Shown here one piece after another: positions 53,240 to 60,699 of a stretch of 64,000 nucleotides of DNA. The position numbers and the translations under genes were made by a program. Origin of the DNA: a virus. The notes below the pieces were generated by a model. That model ran no database searches and was not told where the DNA came from. It worked only from the letters and a program-made list of their open reading frames with translations. The stretch spans positions 1 to 64,000 of the IMG/VR virus record IMGVR_UViG_3300047678_000094; one strand, written 5' to 3'. The stretch's first letter is position 1. Each line of letters opens with the position of its first letter.

Positions 53240-53497
53240 ATGAAAGTAGCACCTAAACTATCTAAAACTAAACCAAGTGATCCTGTAGGAGAAAGCATGA
53301 AGAAACAACACAAAGAACCTACCGTGAATGTGGTTCTGACTGCCAAACAATTTAATATTGTGATGGCTGGACTTGGTGAACTACCACACAAACATGTTGG
53401 TAATCTCATTAATGAACTTGTGGCGCAAGTTCAACCGCAGGTCGAAGAGAAACCACCCGCGAAGGCTTCAAAAGCCCCACCAGCATCTGAAGAGTAA
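53240..53497 (+). CDS. Hypothetical protein, 85 residues
   Basis: Unrecognised. A short conserved-looking core (VNVVLTAKQFNIVMAGLGEL PHKHVGNL, read as two blocks) lies between Lys/Pro-rich flexible ends. The last codon overlaps the next ATG (TAATG). Confidence 0.5.
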   Translation: MKVAPKLSKTKPSDPVGESMKKQHKEPTVNVVLTAKQFNIVMAGLGELPHKHVGNLINELVAQVQPQVEEKPPAKASKAPPASEE

Positions 53498-53688
53498 TGC
53501 TTCGGCATATTCTTTTCAATCTACAATCATCTGAATATAGTGTTGATGTTGTTCCTTCTTTCGCTTTATTCGAGAGAAATCTCGATGTCGCAGAGATCGA
53601 TCTAACATCAACACTTGTATCATTCCGAAGACAAATTATGGAAAGAGTTGATAATTATGAACCAAATGATGAAAATATGGACAGCTAA
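53497..53688 (+). CDS. Hypothetical protein, 63 residues
   Basis: Unrecognised. Starts in a TAATG junction with the previous gene, and its 3' end overlaps the oxygenase start by 32 bases. The sequence is acidic at the C-terminus (NYEPNDENMDS). Confidence is limited because of size and overlap. Confidence 0.42.
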   Translation: MLRHILFNLQSSEYSVDVVPSFALFERNLDVAEIDLTSTLVSFRRQIMERVDNYEPNDENMDS

Positions 53689-54229
53689 TCTCAACGGTCA
53701 GTTTGTAGATGCTATCTGCGAGGTTGGAGATAAACAACCAATCGCTCAAACAGGCATTGGATTCGCCGGAGAATCTAATGGCATTGATACAATAAGAAAG
53801 AGTGAGATTCGGTGGATCAACACATACGATCTAAACCACAAGTTCATCGTTGACACGCTCTGGAATTTTGCCAACGATGCTAATCGCGACCACTTTGGGT
53901 TTGATCTTAACTATCTCAGAGACATCCAATACACAACCTACAAATCTGAGAACAGTGGTAAGTATGATTGGCACCAGGACACCTTCTGGCTTAACCCTAC
54001 CGCGAATCATCGCAAAATATCAATGATCATCCAACTCTCAGATCCCAAAGAGTATAGCGGCGGAGAATTCCAAGTTGATCCGGAGTTTGGTGTCCTGGAT
54101 CAACAATCTGTGAAACAGAGAGGAACCGTGATAGCATTTCCTTCATTCTTAAGACATAGAGTAACACCAGTCACTTCCGGGATCAGAAGAAGCCTTGTTT
54201 GCTGGATAGAGGGACCTAAATTCAGATAA
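53657..54229 (+). CDS. 2-oxoglutarate/Fe(II)-dependent oxygenase
   Basis: 190 residues. The double-stranded beta-helix iron site is visible: H-x-D in KYDWHQDTFW near residue 101, the distal His in FPSFLRHRVTPV near residue 166, and a 2OG-binding Arg shortly after (SGIRRSLVCW). T4-superfamily phages, especially marine ones, often carry such enzymes next to tail genes, where they may hydroxylate proteins or DNA. The substrate here is unknown. The ATG at 53657 is chosen to give the first strand of the family; the frame is open to 53615. Confidence 0.75.
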   Translation: MNQMMKIWTANLNGQFVDAICEVGDKQPIAQTGIGFAGESNGIDTIRKSEIRWINTYDLNHKFIVDTLWNFANDANRDHFGFDLNYLRDIQYTTYKSENSGKYDWHQDTFWLNPTANHRKISMIIQLSDPKEYSGGEFQVDPEFGVLDQQSVKQRGTVIAFPSFLRHRVTPVTSGIRRSLVCWIEGPKFR

Positions 54230-54259
54230 ATAGCTGAATAGACCCACTGGAGAGGTATA

Positions 54260-55000
54260 ATGAGCGTTCCTACATCAAGAGCCCTATTCAAAGAGTGGTG
54301 CCTCAAGAAACTCGGCAAGCCAGTCATTTCGATCAACGTATCTGACGATCAGGTAGATGATCGTATCGACGAGGCTCTGAAGTACTACTATGATTACCAC
54401 TTCGATGGTACCGAGAAAACATACTACAAGTATCAGCTAACTCAACCAGACATTGATGCTGGATGCATTCCAGCACCGGAAAATCTTCTGGGTGTGGTTG
54501 GCGTATTCCCAGTTATGGGATCGTATGCCGGATCAAACATCTTTAACATCCAGTATCAGATTGCTTTGAATGAGATCTGGTCTCTAACAAGCATTCAGCT
54601 TACACCATACTACCTTGCGATGGAACATATCGCCCTGATCAACGAATTGTTTGTTGGAAACCAACGTATACGCTTCAATCGACACACTAATAAGATTTAC
54701 ATTGATATGGATTGGACACAGGCCGTTGTCGGTAAGTGGATTGTTGTTGAAGGATATCTTCTGGTAGACCCAGACACATACACTGATGCTTGGTCTGATC
54801 GTTGGCTTCAACTGTACGCTACAGCCAAAATCAAAGAACAGTGGGGTAACAATCTGTCTAAATTCTCTGGTATGCAATTACCAGGTGGAGTTCAATTCAA
54901 TGGACAAGCTATCAAAGATGAAGCAGTTGCAGAGATTAAAGATCTTGAAGCCCGCATGATCAATGAGTTCAGCCTGCCTCCTGAAGATATGGTAGGCTAG
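54260..55000 (+). CDS. 13: Neck protein gp13
   Basis: 246 residues, within the size range of T4 gp13 (309). The opening LFKEWCLKKLGKPVISINVS, DDQVDDRIDEALKYYYDYHF is characteristic of gp13, and YTDAWSDRWLQLYATAKIKE near the end is also typical. gp13 and gp14 form the collar that joins the filled head to the tail. GATAAATA (54225-54232), a near-consensus late promoter, lies in front. Confidence 0.88.
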   Translation: MSVPTSRALFKEWCLKKLGKPVISINVSDDQVDDRIDEALKYYYDYHFDGTEKTYYKYQLTQPDIDAGCIPAPENLLGVVGVFPVMGSYAGSNIFNIQYQIALNEIWSLTSIQLTPYYLAMEHIALINELFVGNQRIRFNRHTNKIYIDMDWTQAVVGKWIVVEGYLLVDPDTYTDAWSDRWLQLYATAKIKEQWGNNLSKFSGMQLPGGVQFNGQAIKDEAVAEIKDLEARMINEFSLPPEDMVG

Positions 55001-55011
55001 ACATACGTTTT

Positions 55012-55019
55012 TATAAATA
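55012..55019 (+). promoter_or_regulatory. T4-type late promoter before GIY-YIG endonuclease
   Basis: An exact TATAAATA box lies 23 bases upstream of the endonuclease start, followed by an AAAGGAG ribosome-binding site. Confidence 0.65.
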
Positions 55020-55041
55020 GACTCTGAAAAGGAGATCTATT

Positions 55042-55761
55042 ATGAGTGAGAAATACGGTTTTGTATACATCTGGTACGATCGCAAACACAAGCGATTCTA
55101 TATTGGGAGTCACTGGGGAACTGAAGATGATGGGTATATCTGTTCATCTACTTGGATGCGAAATGCATATAAACGAAGACCAACAGATTTTAAAAGAAAA
55201 ATTTTGAAACACGTAAAAACAAATCGCAACGATCTTCTTTTAGAAGAACATAGATGGCTGTTGATGATTCCTAAGGAATCATTGGGTAAAAATTATTACA
55301 ACATGACACAACACTTAAACGGTCATTGGGAAACAGAAGAAGAACGACGTTTATCTTTAGTTGATAAGATATCTCTTCATACAAAAGAAGCTATGCAAAG
55401 ACCTGATGTTCGAAAGAAATATCTGGCTGGTTTACAGAAACGTAACAGTATACAAAGCATCGAAGCCAAAAAGAAACGTTCTGAATCTATGAAACGTACA
55501 ATGGCTAAAAAATTCCCAATTGAATCTAGATTTAAATACGAAACCAAATTTGGTTCTGATGAATACAAAATTAATATGGGGAAAACAATATCAGAATCTT
55601 GGAAACATAGAGACAAAAAGAAAATAGGGAAGAAAATTTCCGCAAGCCTTAAAGGTGTACCAAGACCATCTATGTTGGGTCGTAAATGGTGGAATAATGG
55701 TTCTATAAATAGAAGATCTATATTACCACCAGATGCAACTTTTGTTGCAGGAAAAGTTTAA
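55042..55761 (+). CDS. GIY-YIG homing endonuclease
   Basis: 239 residues. The N-terminal GIY-YIG-type module is visible (YGFVYIWYDRKHKRFYIGSH, then SSTWMRNAYKRRP and LEEHRW with the catalytic Glu). A Lys-rich linker with a NUMOD3-like DNA-binding segment follows (KKISASLKGVPRP, GRKWWNNG). It is a free-standing homing gene inserted between neck genes 13 and 14. Such genes spread by cutting phage genomes that lack them. AT-rich composition differs from its neighbours. Its last codons carry a TATAAATA box that serves gp14. Confidence 0.85.
   Translation: MSEKYGFVYIWYDRKHKRFYIGSHWGTEDDGYICSSTWMRNAYKRRPTDFKRKILKHVKTNRNDLLLEEHRWLLMIPKESLGKNYYNMTQHLNGHWETEEERRLSLVDKISLHTKEAMQRPDVRKKYLAGLQKRNSIQSIEAKKKRSESMKRTMAKKFPIESRFKYETKFGSDEYKINMGKTISESWKHRDKKKIGKKISASLKGVPRPSMLGRKWWNNGSINRRSILPPDATFVAGKV
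55704..55711 (+). promoter_or_regulatory. T4-type late promoter inside the endonuclease gene, for gp14
   Basis: An exact TATAAATA box lies within the last 20 codons of the GIY-YIG gene, 50 bases upstream of gp14. It lets gp14 be transcribed late regardless of the inserted homing gene. Confidence 0.62.
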
Positions 55762-56489
55762 TGGCAACCAATCCGTATATTAATGCGTTCTACAATGAAC
55801 CTGAACAGGATCTGATGGATGATCTTGTGATGGAGAGCATTAAATTTTATGGACATGATTGCAACTACATCGTTCGTGATACTGTAGAAGTGGACGAAGT
55901 TTACGGCGAAGCTCCACTAACAGAATACAATCGCGCATATATGTTAGATTTCTATATCCGTAACTTTGATAGTTACGAGGGTGACGGTGTCTTCCTTTCT
56001 AAATTCAATCTTGAGATTCGCGACAGCTTAACTCTGACTGTATCATTGAAGAACTTCAAAGCAGAAATTGGACAAGCCGAAAATTTATCAAGACCACGCG
56101 AGGGTGACCTAATACACGTGCCAATGGATGGTCGTGTCTATGTCATCAAATTCGTCAACAAAACCCCGGTGTTTTACCAGATGGGTAAGATCCAATTCTA
56201 CGATTTGACTTGTGAGGTGTTCGAGTATAGTAACGAGAAATTCAATACTGGTATCCAAGCTGTTGATAACATCTACCGTAACCGTTCAGTAGACATTACA
56301 AATTTCGCTCTACTAACGCAAGACGGCTATATGATTGCCGACCAAGATGGTTACCCAATCATACAAGGTGGATATGATATTGACGGACAATCTGGTGACT
56401 CCGGCGATGACAGTGGCGAGATCCAGAATGAGTCTAATGCCGTTCTAGACTGGAGCGAACGAGATCCATTCAGCGAAGGAAATGTGTAA
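55761..56489 (+). CDS. 14: Neck protein gp14
   Basis: 242 residues (T4 gp14 has 256). The opening NPYINAFYNEPEQDLMDDLV, MESIKFYGHDCNYIVRDTV with DEVYGEAPLTEYNRAYMLDF is typical of gp14. It forms the collar above the tail with gp13. It starts within the stop of the homing endonuclease gene (TAATGG). Confidence 0.9.
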   Translation: MATNPYINAFYNEPEQDLMDDLVMESIKFYGHDCNYIVRDTVEVDEVYGEAPLTEYNRAYMLDFYIRNFDSYEGDGVFLSKFNLEIRDSLTLTVSLKNFKAEIGQAENLSRPREGDLIHVPMDGRVYVIKFVNKTPVFYQMGKIQFYDLTCEVFEYSNEKFNTGIQAVDNIYRNRSVDITNFALLTQDGYMIADQDGYPIIQGGYDIDGQSGDSGDDSGEIQNESNAVLDWSERDPFSEGNV

Positions 56490-56610
56490 TAAAAACAAGA
56501 GACTAGAAGAAGAATTTCTGAAACGAGACTTAGAAAGATAGAATCTGGAGATCTAGTTATAGTCGGACACAAACACAATGAAAGTTCAATAAATAAAATT
56601 AAAGAGAAAC

Positions 56611-56730
56611 GTGCATTACAAATTTTCTCTGAAGAAAGTAAAAAAGAAGATGCGAGAATCAGCCAAAGGTAGACGCTGGTACAAATGTCCAGAAACAGGT
56701 AAACGTGTTTTCTATAGAGAGGCTGCGTAA
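56611..56730 (+). CDS. Small basic protein or homing-endonuclease remnant, 39 residues
   Basis: A GTG start with AAAGAG upstream gives a very basic peptide ending KGRRWYKCPETGKRVFYREA. The W-Y/W-x-N/C-x-x-T-G arrangement recalls C-terminal tails of phage homing endonucleases. The preceding 120 bases contain another open stretch with an ESGDLVIVGHK-like reading but no start. Both may be remains of a homing gene between gp14 and gp15, or this may be a genuine small gene. The stop overlaps the gp15 start. Confidence 0.4.
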   Translation: MHYKFSLKKVKKKMRESAKGRRWYKCPETGKRVFYREAA

Positions 56731-57545
56731 TGTTTGGGCAGACCTGGTCGCATGATATTATGCGTAAATACGTCATCATTTTTGGGACGTTATTCAACAA
56801 CATCTACATCACACGAAACAGCTCAAAGGGTGCACCAACCAAAACGATTAAGGTGCCACTGACATACGCACCAAAAGAAAAGATGCTTGCGCGTGTTAAC
56901 GCCGATCCTGATCTTGATAAAGCGATCGCCATCACTCTGCCGCATATGTCGTTCGAGATCAACAACTATCAGTACGCACCAGATCGTAAACTTACAACGA
57001 TCGGAAAGCACTACAAAAATCAAACTGATGGTACAACAAAGTATGTGTACCAACCTGTTCCATACGACATCGTTTTCAACCTCTATATTATGGTTAAGAA
57101 TGCCAACGATGGCACGAAAATCGTTGAACAGATTCTGCCATACTTCACACCAGAGTTTACTGTCACCGCGAACATTCTTCCGGAGATGGGTAAGACTCTT
57201 GATATTCCAATTGTCCTAAACGACACTTCAGTGCAGGACATTTACGATGGGAACTTTGAAACAAGGCGCTCTCTTGTTTGGGTTCTCACCTTTACTATGA
57301 AGGGCTATCTCTATGGTCCAATTCGACAGTCCTCGTTGATTCACTTCGCAAACACAGGATTCATCCTATCTGATGACCCCACAAACGCGAATACCGCATC
57401 ACCACGAGTAGCAACAGTAACGGCACAACCAGGTCAGCTTGCTAATGGAGAAGCTACTTCTAACATTGCACTGACTGTATCCTATGACGATGTAGATCCG
57501 AATAGTGATTACGCCTTTATCAACCAATTCTCAGAGACTCCGTAA
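56730..57545 (+). CDS. 15: Tail sheath stabiliser gp15
   Basis: 271 residues, almost exactly T4 gp15 (272). The N-terminus (HDIMRKYVIIFGTLFNNIYI, TRNSSKGAPTKTIKVPLTYA, PKEKMLARVNADPDL) is highly characteristic. gp15 forms the hexameric terminator at the top of the tail and docks to the neck. Confidence 0.93.
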   Translation: MFGQTWSHDIMRKYVIIFGTLFNNIYITRNSSKGAPTKTIKVPLTYAPKEKMLARVNADPDLDKAIAITLPHMSFEINNYQYAPDRKLTTIGKHYKNQTDGTTKYVYQPVPYDIVFNLYIMVKNANDGTKIVEQILPYFTPEFTVTANILPEMGKTLDIPIVLNDTSVQDIYDGNFETRRSLVWVLTFTMKGYLYGPIRQSSLIHFANTGFILSDDPTNANTASPRVATVTAQPGQLANGEATSNIALTVSYDDVDPNSDYAFINQFSETP

Positions 57546-57976
57546 TGAGTAACGATCTAGACAAAGCACTCAATGTAGCGCCAGCCAAAGACACCCCTCT
57601 TGTGCATGGGGAACTTGTTGTTCCTGTTGTAGAACAACTTCCAGCTGTCATTGATGCTGACTCTTCAGATGATAAAGAGGTGGATGAAGATTTCCAACTC
57701 GCCCGTGAAAACATAAAAGAATTGCTTGAGCAAGGCAAGGACGTCTTCGCTGAGATGCTCCAGGTCGCCAAACAATCGCAACATCCAAGAGCATTCGAGG
57801 TCTTAGGCAACCTCATGAAAATTGCGGTTGACACCAACAAAGACCTATTAACGCTTAGAAAGCAAAAAAGGGAGTTGGTCAAGAAGACCGATGGGTCCCC
57901 AACTACGGTAAACAACAACCTGGTGTTGAGTACAGCCGATCTTCTCAAATTGATCAAAAATCAGACTAATGAGTAA
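57545..57976 (+). CDS. 16: Small terminase subunit gp16
   Basis: 143 residues (T4 gp16 has 164). After an acidic N-terminus comes the helical core DFQLARENIKELLEQGKDVF, HPRAFEVLGNLMKIAVDTNK and LLTLRKQKREL, matching the oligomerising coiled coil of gp16. It regulates packaging by the gp17 motor. The start overlaps the gp15 stop, and the end overlaps the gp17 start. Confidence 0.9.
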   Translation: MSNDLDKALNVAPAKDTPLVHGELVVPVVEQLPAVIDADSSDDKEVDEDFQLARENIKELLEQGKDVFAEMLQVAKQSQHPRAFEVLGNLMKIAVDTNKDLLTLRKQKRELVKKTDGSPTTVNNNLVLSTADLLKLIKNQTNE

Positions 57977-58907
57977 CGAAAGACAATCATACTTAGGAAA
58001 CCCGAAACTAAAAAGATCTAACGTCGCTGTCGAATGGACACCCCTTCAGTTGAAGGAGTACATAAAATGCTCGCAAGATCCAATTTACTTCATCCACAAA
58101 TACTGTAAGATCATTCACGTGGACCGAGGCTTGATTAACTTCAAGCTGCACGAATTCCAAGAAGAGATGATCCGAACGTTCTCGGAAAACCGTTTCGTAA
58201 TATGCAAGATGCCGCGTCAGGTGGGTAAGACCACGACGACAGCATCATACATTTTGTGGAAAGTTATCTTCAACGAATACACCAACGTCGCTATTCTTGC
58301 CAACAAAGACAAGAAGGCCCGAGAGATTCTGGACAGAATTCAGAAAATGTTCGAGAACCTCCCAAGCTGGATGCAGCAGGGTGTTACAGAATGGAACAAA
58401 GGTAACGTTGAACTTGAGAACGGTTCTAAGATCGTTGCTACATCTACATCTTCATCTGCCGCTCGTGGTGACACCTACAACCTTGTTTACCTTGATGAGT
58501 TTGCGCACGTTGAACGTAACATCCAAGACGACTTCTTCACATCCGTGTACCCAACCATTTCATCGGGTGAAAAGACGCAGCTTATCATTACATCCACACC
58601 AAAGGGTATGGAGCTCTTCTACAAAATCTGGATTGATTCTGAAGAAGGTCGCAACAGCTACAAGCGCGTTGAGGTTCACTGGTCAGATATTCCTGGTCGT
58701 GACCAGAAGTGGAAAGAACAAGAGATCGCCAACACCTCGGAAGATAAGTTCCGCCAGGAATACGAATGTGTTGATGGAAAAACAAAAATAACCATTAGAA
58801 ACAAGAAAACTGGTAAAACCAAGAAACTTACAATCAATAAATTTATAAATATGATTGTAAGTTCCTCGGAGAACGAAGATGCACTACAGAAAAGTGTGGG
58901 AGAATAA
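57969..58907 (+). CDS. 17: Large terminase gp17, ATPase half fused to N-intein
   Basis: 312 residues. Residues 1-266 are the packaging ATPase, with Walker A MPRQVGKTT at 81-89, Walker B LVYLDEF at 172-178 and a coupling motif TSTPKG. At residue 267 (TGT 58767-58769) a 46-residue N-intein begins, CVDGKTKITI..., with the catalytic Cys1 and block A layout, then stops. The extein junction QEYE/CEFLGS lies at the conserved ATPase-nuclease boundary. Protein trans-splicing with the product at 59441 would regenerate a terminase of about 553 residues (T4 gp17 has 610). Confidence 0.92.
   Translation: MSNERQSYLGNPKLKRSNVAVEWTPLQLKEYIKCSQDPIYFIHKYCKIIHVDRGLINFKLHEFQEEMIRTFSENRFVICKMPRQVGKTTTTASYILWKVIFNEYTNVAILANKDKKAREILDRIQKMFENLPSWMQQGVTEWNKGNVELENGSKIVATSTSSSAARGDTYNLVYLDEFAHVERNIQDDFFTSVYPTISSGEKTQLIITSTPKGMELFYKIWIDSEEGRNSYKRVEVHWSDIPGRDQKWKEQEIANTSEDKFRQEYECVDGKTKITIRNKKTGKTKKLTINKFINMIVSSSENEDALQKSVGE
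58825..58863 (+). promoter_or_regulatory. Late promoter inside the loop of a 12-bp inverted repeat
   Basis: AACTTACAATCA (58825-58836) and TGATTGTAAGTT (58852-58863) are perfect inverted repeats. The 15-base loop contains an exact TATAAATA (58844-58851). The HNH ribosome-binding site GGAG (58868-58871) starts four bases after the repeat. Transcripts through the terminase would fold the hairpin next to the HNH ribosome-binding site, whereas late transcripts starting near 58857 would lack its left arm. Confidence 0.7.
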
Positions 58908-59451
58908 ATTTGGAAAAATCCCAACCGATGAAAATGGATTTAAATATGAAATACACCACATAGATGGTAACAGAAAAAACAATTCTATTGAAAATCTACA
59001 ATGTATAACAATTTTGGAACATCTTCAAATTCACATAAACCGTGGTGATTGGGGTGCTGTTGCTCTCATTGGAAAGAGAATTGGTCTTGGACCAAAATAT
59101 ATGTCAGAAGTCCAAAGAGGTGTTAAACGCCTGGGAGTTGGCGGTGCTAAAAAAGGAAGAACACCTTGGAACAAAAACAAAAAAGGGTGTTTCTCAAAGG
59201 AAACAATTGATAAGTTTAAAACTTCCAGAAAGGGTAGAAGATTTTCGCCATTGAAAATTTCTGATTCTGATTGTCAAAAAATTATCTCATTGTATGCTAA
59301 TAAACCAAAAATGGTTGGAGCTGGCAAGAAAAGCAAAAACGGTAGAATAATGTCTTATGAGACAGCTTTCAGCAATTGTATTTCTAAAGAATATAGCGTT
59401 ACTCCAAAACAAATATGTAACATAATAACAGGTAAACGTAATGTTCTATAA
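58879..59451 (+). CDS. HNH homing endonuclease between terminase halves
   Basis: 190 residues. The HNH core is EIHHIDGNRKNNSIENLQCI followed by a His-rich stretch (ILEHLQIHINRGD), giving H-H...N...H metal-site residues. The C-terminal part has NUMOD-like DNA-binding helices (SKETIDKFKTSRKGR, ITGKRNVL). It overlaps the N-intein end (29 bases) and the C-intein start (11 bases). A homing gene lying between split-intein halves is the layout described for 'fractured genes' of T4-like phages. GGAG seven bases before ATG gives strong initiation. Confidence 0.88.
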   Translation: MHYRKVWENKFGKIPTDENGFKYEIHHIDGNRKNNSIENLQCITILEHLQIHINRGDWGAVALIGKRIGLGPKYMSEVQRGVKRLGVGGAKKGRTPWNKNKKGCFSKETIDKFKTSRKGRRFSPLKISDSDCQKIISLYANKPKMVGAGKKSKNGRIMSYETAFSNCISKEYSVTPKQICNIITGKRNVL

Positions 59452-60628
59452 GAACGATAACTTTGAAATTCTAACACCAAGTGGCTTCAAAGAGTTTGCT
59501 GGTGTGCAGGAAGTTATCAAATGTGGTAAAATAGAACTGACGTTGAACAATGGTAACAGATTAATCTGTGCATCCAAACACAACATTTTGACTGATAGTG
59601 GTTGGATTGAATCTGGAAAATTGAGAAGAGACAGCAAAGTAATTACCAAAGATGGTTTGGTCGGTTTATACCACATTGAACTTTTGGATGACGAACACAC
59701 ATTTTATGATATTGTCGGTGTTCCTAATTTTGAATACTATACTAATGGTATAGTTTCTCACAACTGCGAATTCCTTGGTTCCGCCAACACCCTTATCCAC
59801 CCTTCTAAGTTGCGCACATTAGCTTGGAAAAAACCAATCAAACAAAACCATCTTGGGCTCAAGGAATACTATGAGCCTGATCCAAACACCGTATATGCGA
59901 TGGTGGTGGACACGGCCCGTGGTGCAGGGGCAGACTATTCCGCATTCATCGTGGTGAACGTTTCGACGTTCCCATACAAGATTGTCGCGACGTTTAAGAA
60001 CAACACCATCTCACCATTGATTCTGCCAAACATCATTTACGAGACGGCTAAATACTACAATAATGCTTTGGTACTTGTAGAGACAAACGATATTGGTCAA
60101 CAGGTAGCAGATATTCTACACTACGATCTAGAGTATGAGGGTATGCTTGTTTCTGCCATGTCTGGTCGTAACGGCCAGTCGCTATCTGGTGGTTTCGCAA
60201 CGTCTACCCATAAAGGAGTGAGAACAACAAAACAGGTCAAGAGAATTGGATGCGCCACATTAAAGACGCTTGTTGAGTCAGACAAACTTATCATCGAGGA
60301 TGCTGATGTCATTTATGAGTTAACGAGATTCGTGCTCAAAGGACAGTCATATGAAGCTGAAGATGGTAATGATGATCTTGCTATGTGCTGTGTTCTATTT
60401 GGTTGGCTTTCTACTCAGTCATACTTACGAGAAATTACGGACCTTGATGTTAGGAAAAAGATCTACGAACAAAACGAAAGAATGCTCGAAGACGAAATGC
60501 TCCCATTCGGGATCTTTGCCACCGGGGACGATGAAATAGACGAAAAAATCAACGACGCTCCTACAGTTCTTGACCGACGTCCTAGAGACGAGTTCGGTGG
60601 GTTCTTTGGAAGCGCCGCAACAGACTAA
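59441..60628 (+). CDS. 17: C-intein fused to large terminase nuclease half
   Basis: 395 residues. Residues 1-108 form the C-intein, with a block B-like LICASKHNILTDSGW (His47), block F/G FYDIVGVPNFEYYTNGIVSH and the terminal Asn108, followed by Cys109 (+1). Residues 109-395 are the terminase nuclease: CEFLGSANTLI, YAMVVDTARGAGADYSAFIV (metal Asp157), LVETNDIGQQVADIL and EDGNDDLAMCCVLFGW. Trans-splicing to the half at 57969 would restore gp17. A very short N-piece with a long C-piece is an atypical split position. Confidence 0.92.
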   Translation: MFYKNDNFEILTPSGFKEFAGVQEVIKCGKIELTLNNGNRLICASKHNILTDSGWIESGKLRRDSKVITKDGLVGLYHIELLDDEHTFYDIVGVPNFEYYTNGIVSHNCEFLGSANTLIHPSKLRTLAWKKPIKQNHLGLKEYYEPDPNTVYAMVVDTARGAGADYSAFIVVNVSTFPYKIVATFKNNTISPLILPNIIYETAKYYNNALVLVETNDIGQQVADILHYDLEYEGMLVSAMSGRNGQSLSGGFATSTHKGVRTTKQVKRIGCATLKTLVESDKLIIEDADVIYELTRFVLKGQSYEAEDGNDDLAMCCVLFGWLSTQSYLREITDLDVRKKIYEQNERMLEDEMLPFGIFATGDDEIDEKINDAPTVLDRRPRDEFGGFFGSAATD

Positions 60629-60650
60629 AATTCGCGTGGAACCAGCGTTT

Positions 60651-60658
60651 TATAAATA
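60651..60658 (+). promoter_or_regulatory. T4-type late promoter before tail sheath
   Basis: An exact TATAAATA box lies 42 bases before gp18, preceded by a run of T's, as expected for a highly expressed late structural gene. Confidence 0.75.
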
Positions 60659-60699
60659 AGAGTAACAGCTAAACCACCCGTAACGATTGTAGGGAGAAT

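Noticed and set aside
52762-53409. 215-codon minus-strand frame
   Set aside because: It covers two plus-strand genes and the late promoter between them, and encodes low-complexity Ser/Thr/Phe-rich sequence without a start signal.
57969-60628. Terminase read as a frameshifted or degraded gene
   Set aside because: The breakpoints coincide with intein Cys1 and His-Asn/Cys junctions, and an intact HNH gene lies between. That fits a split intein rather than decay.
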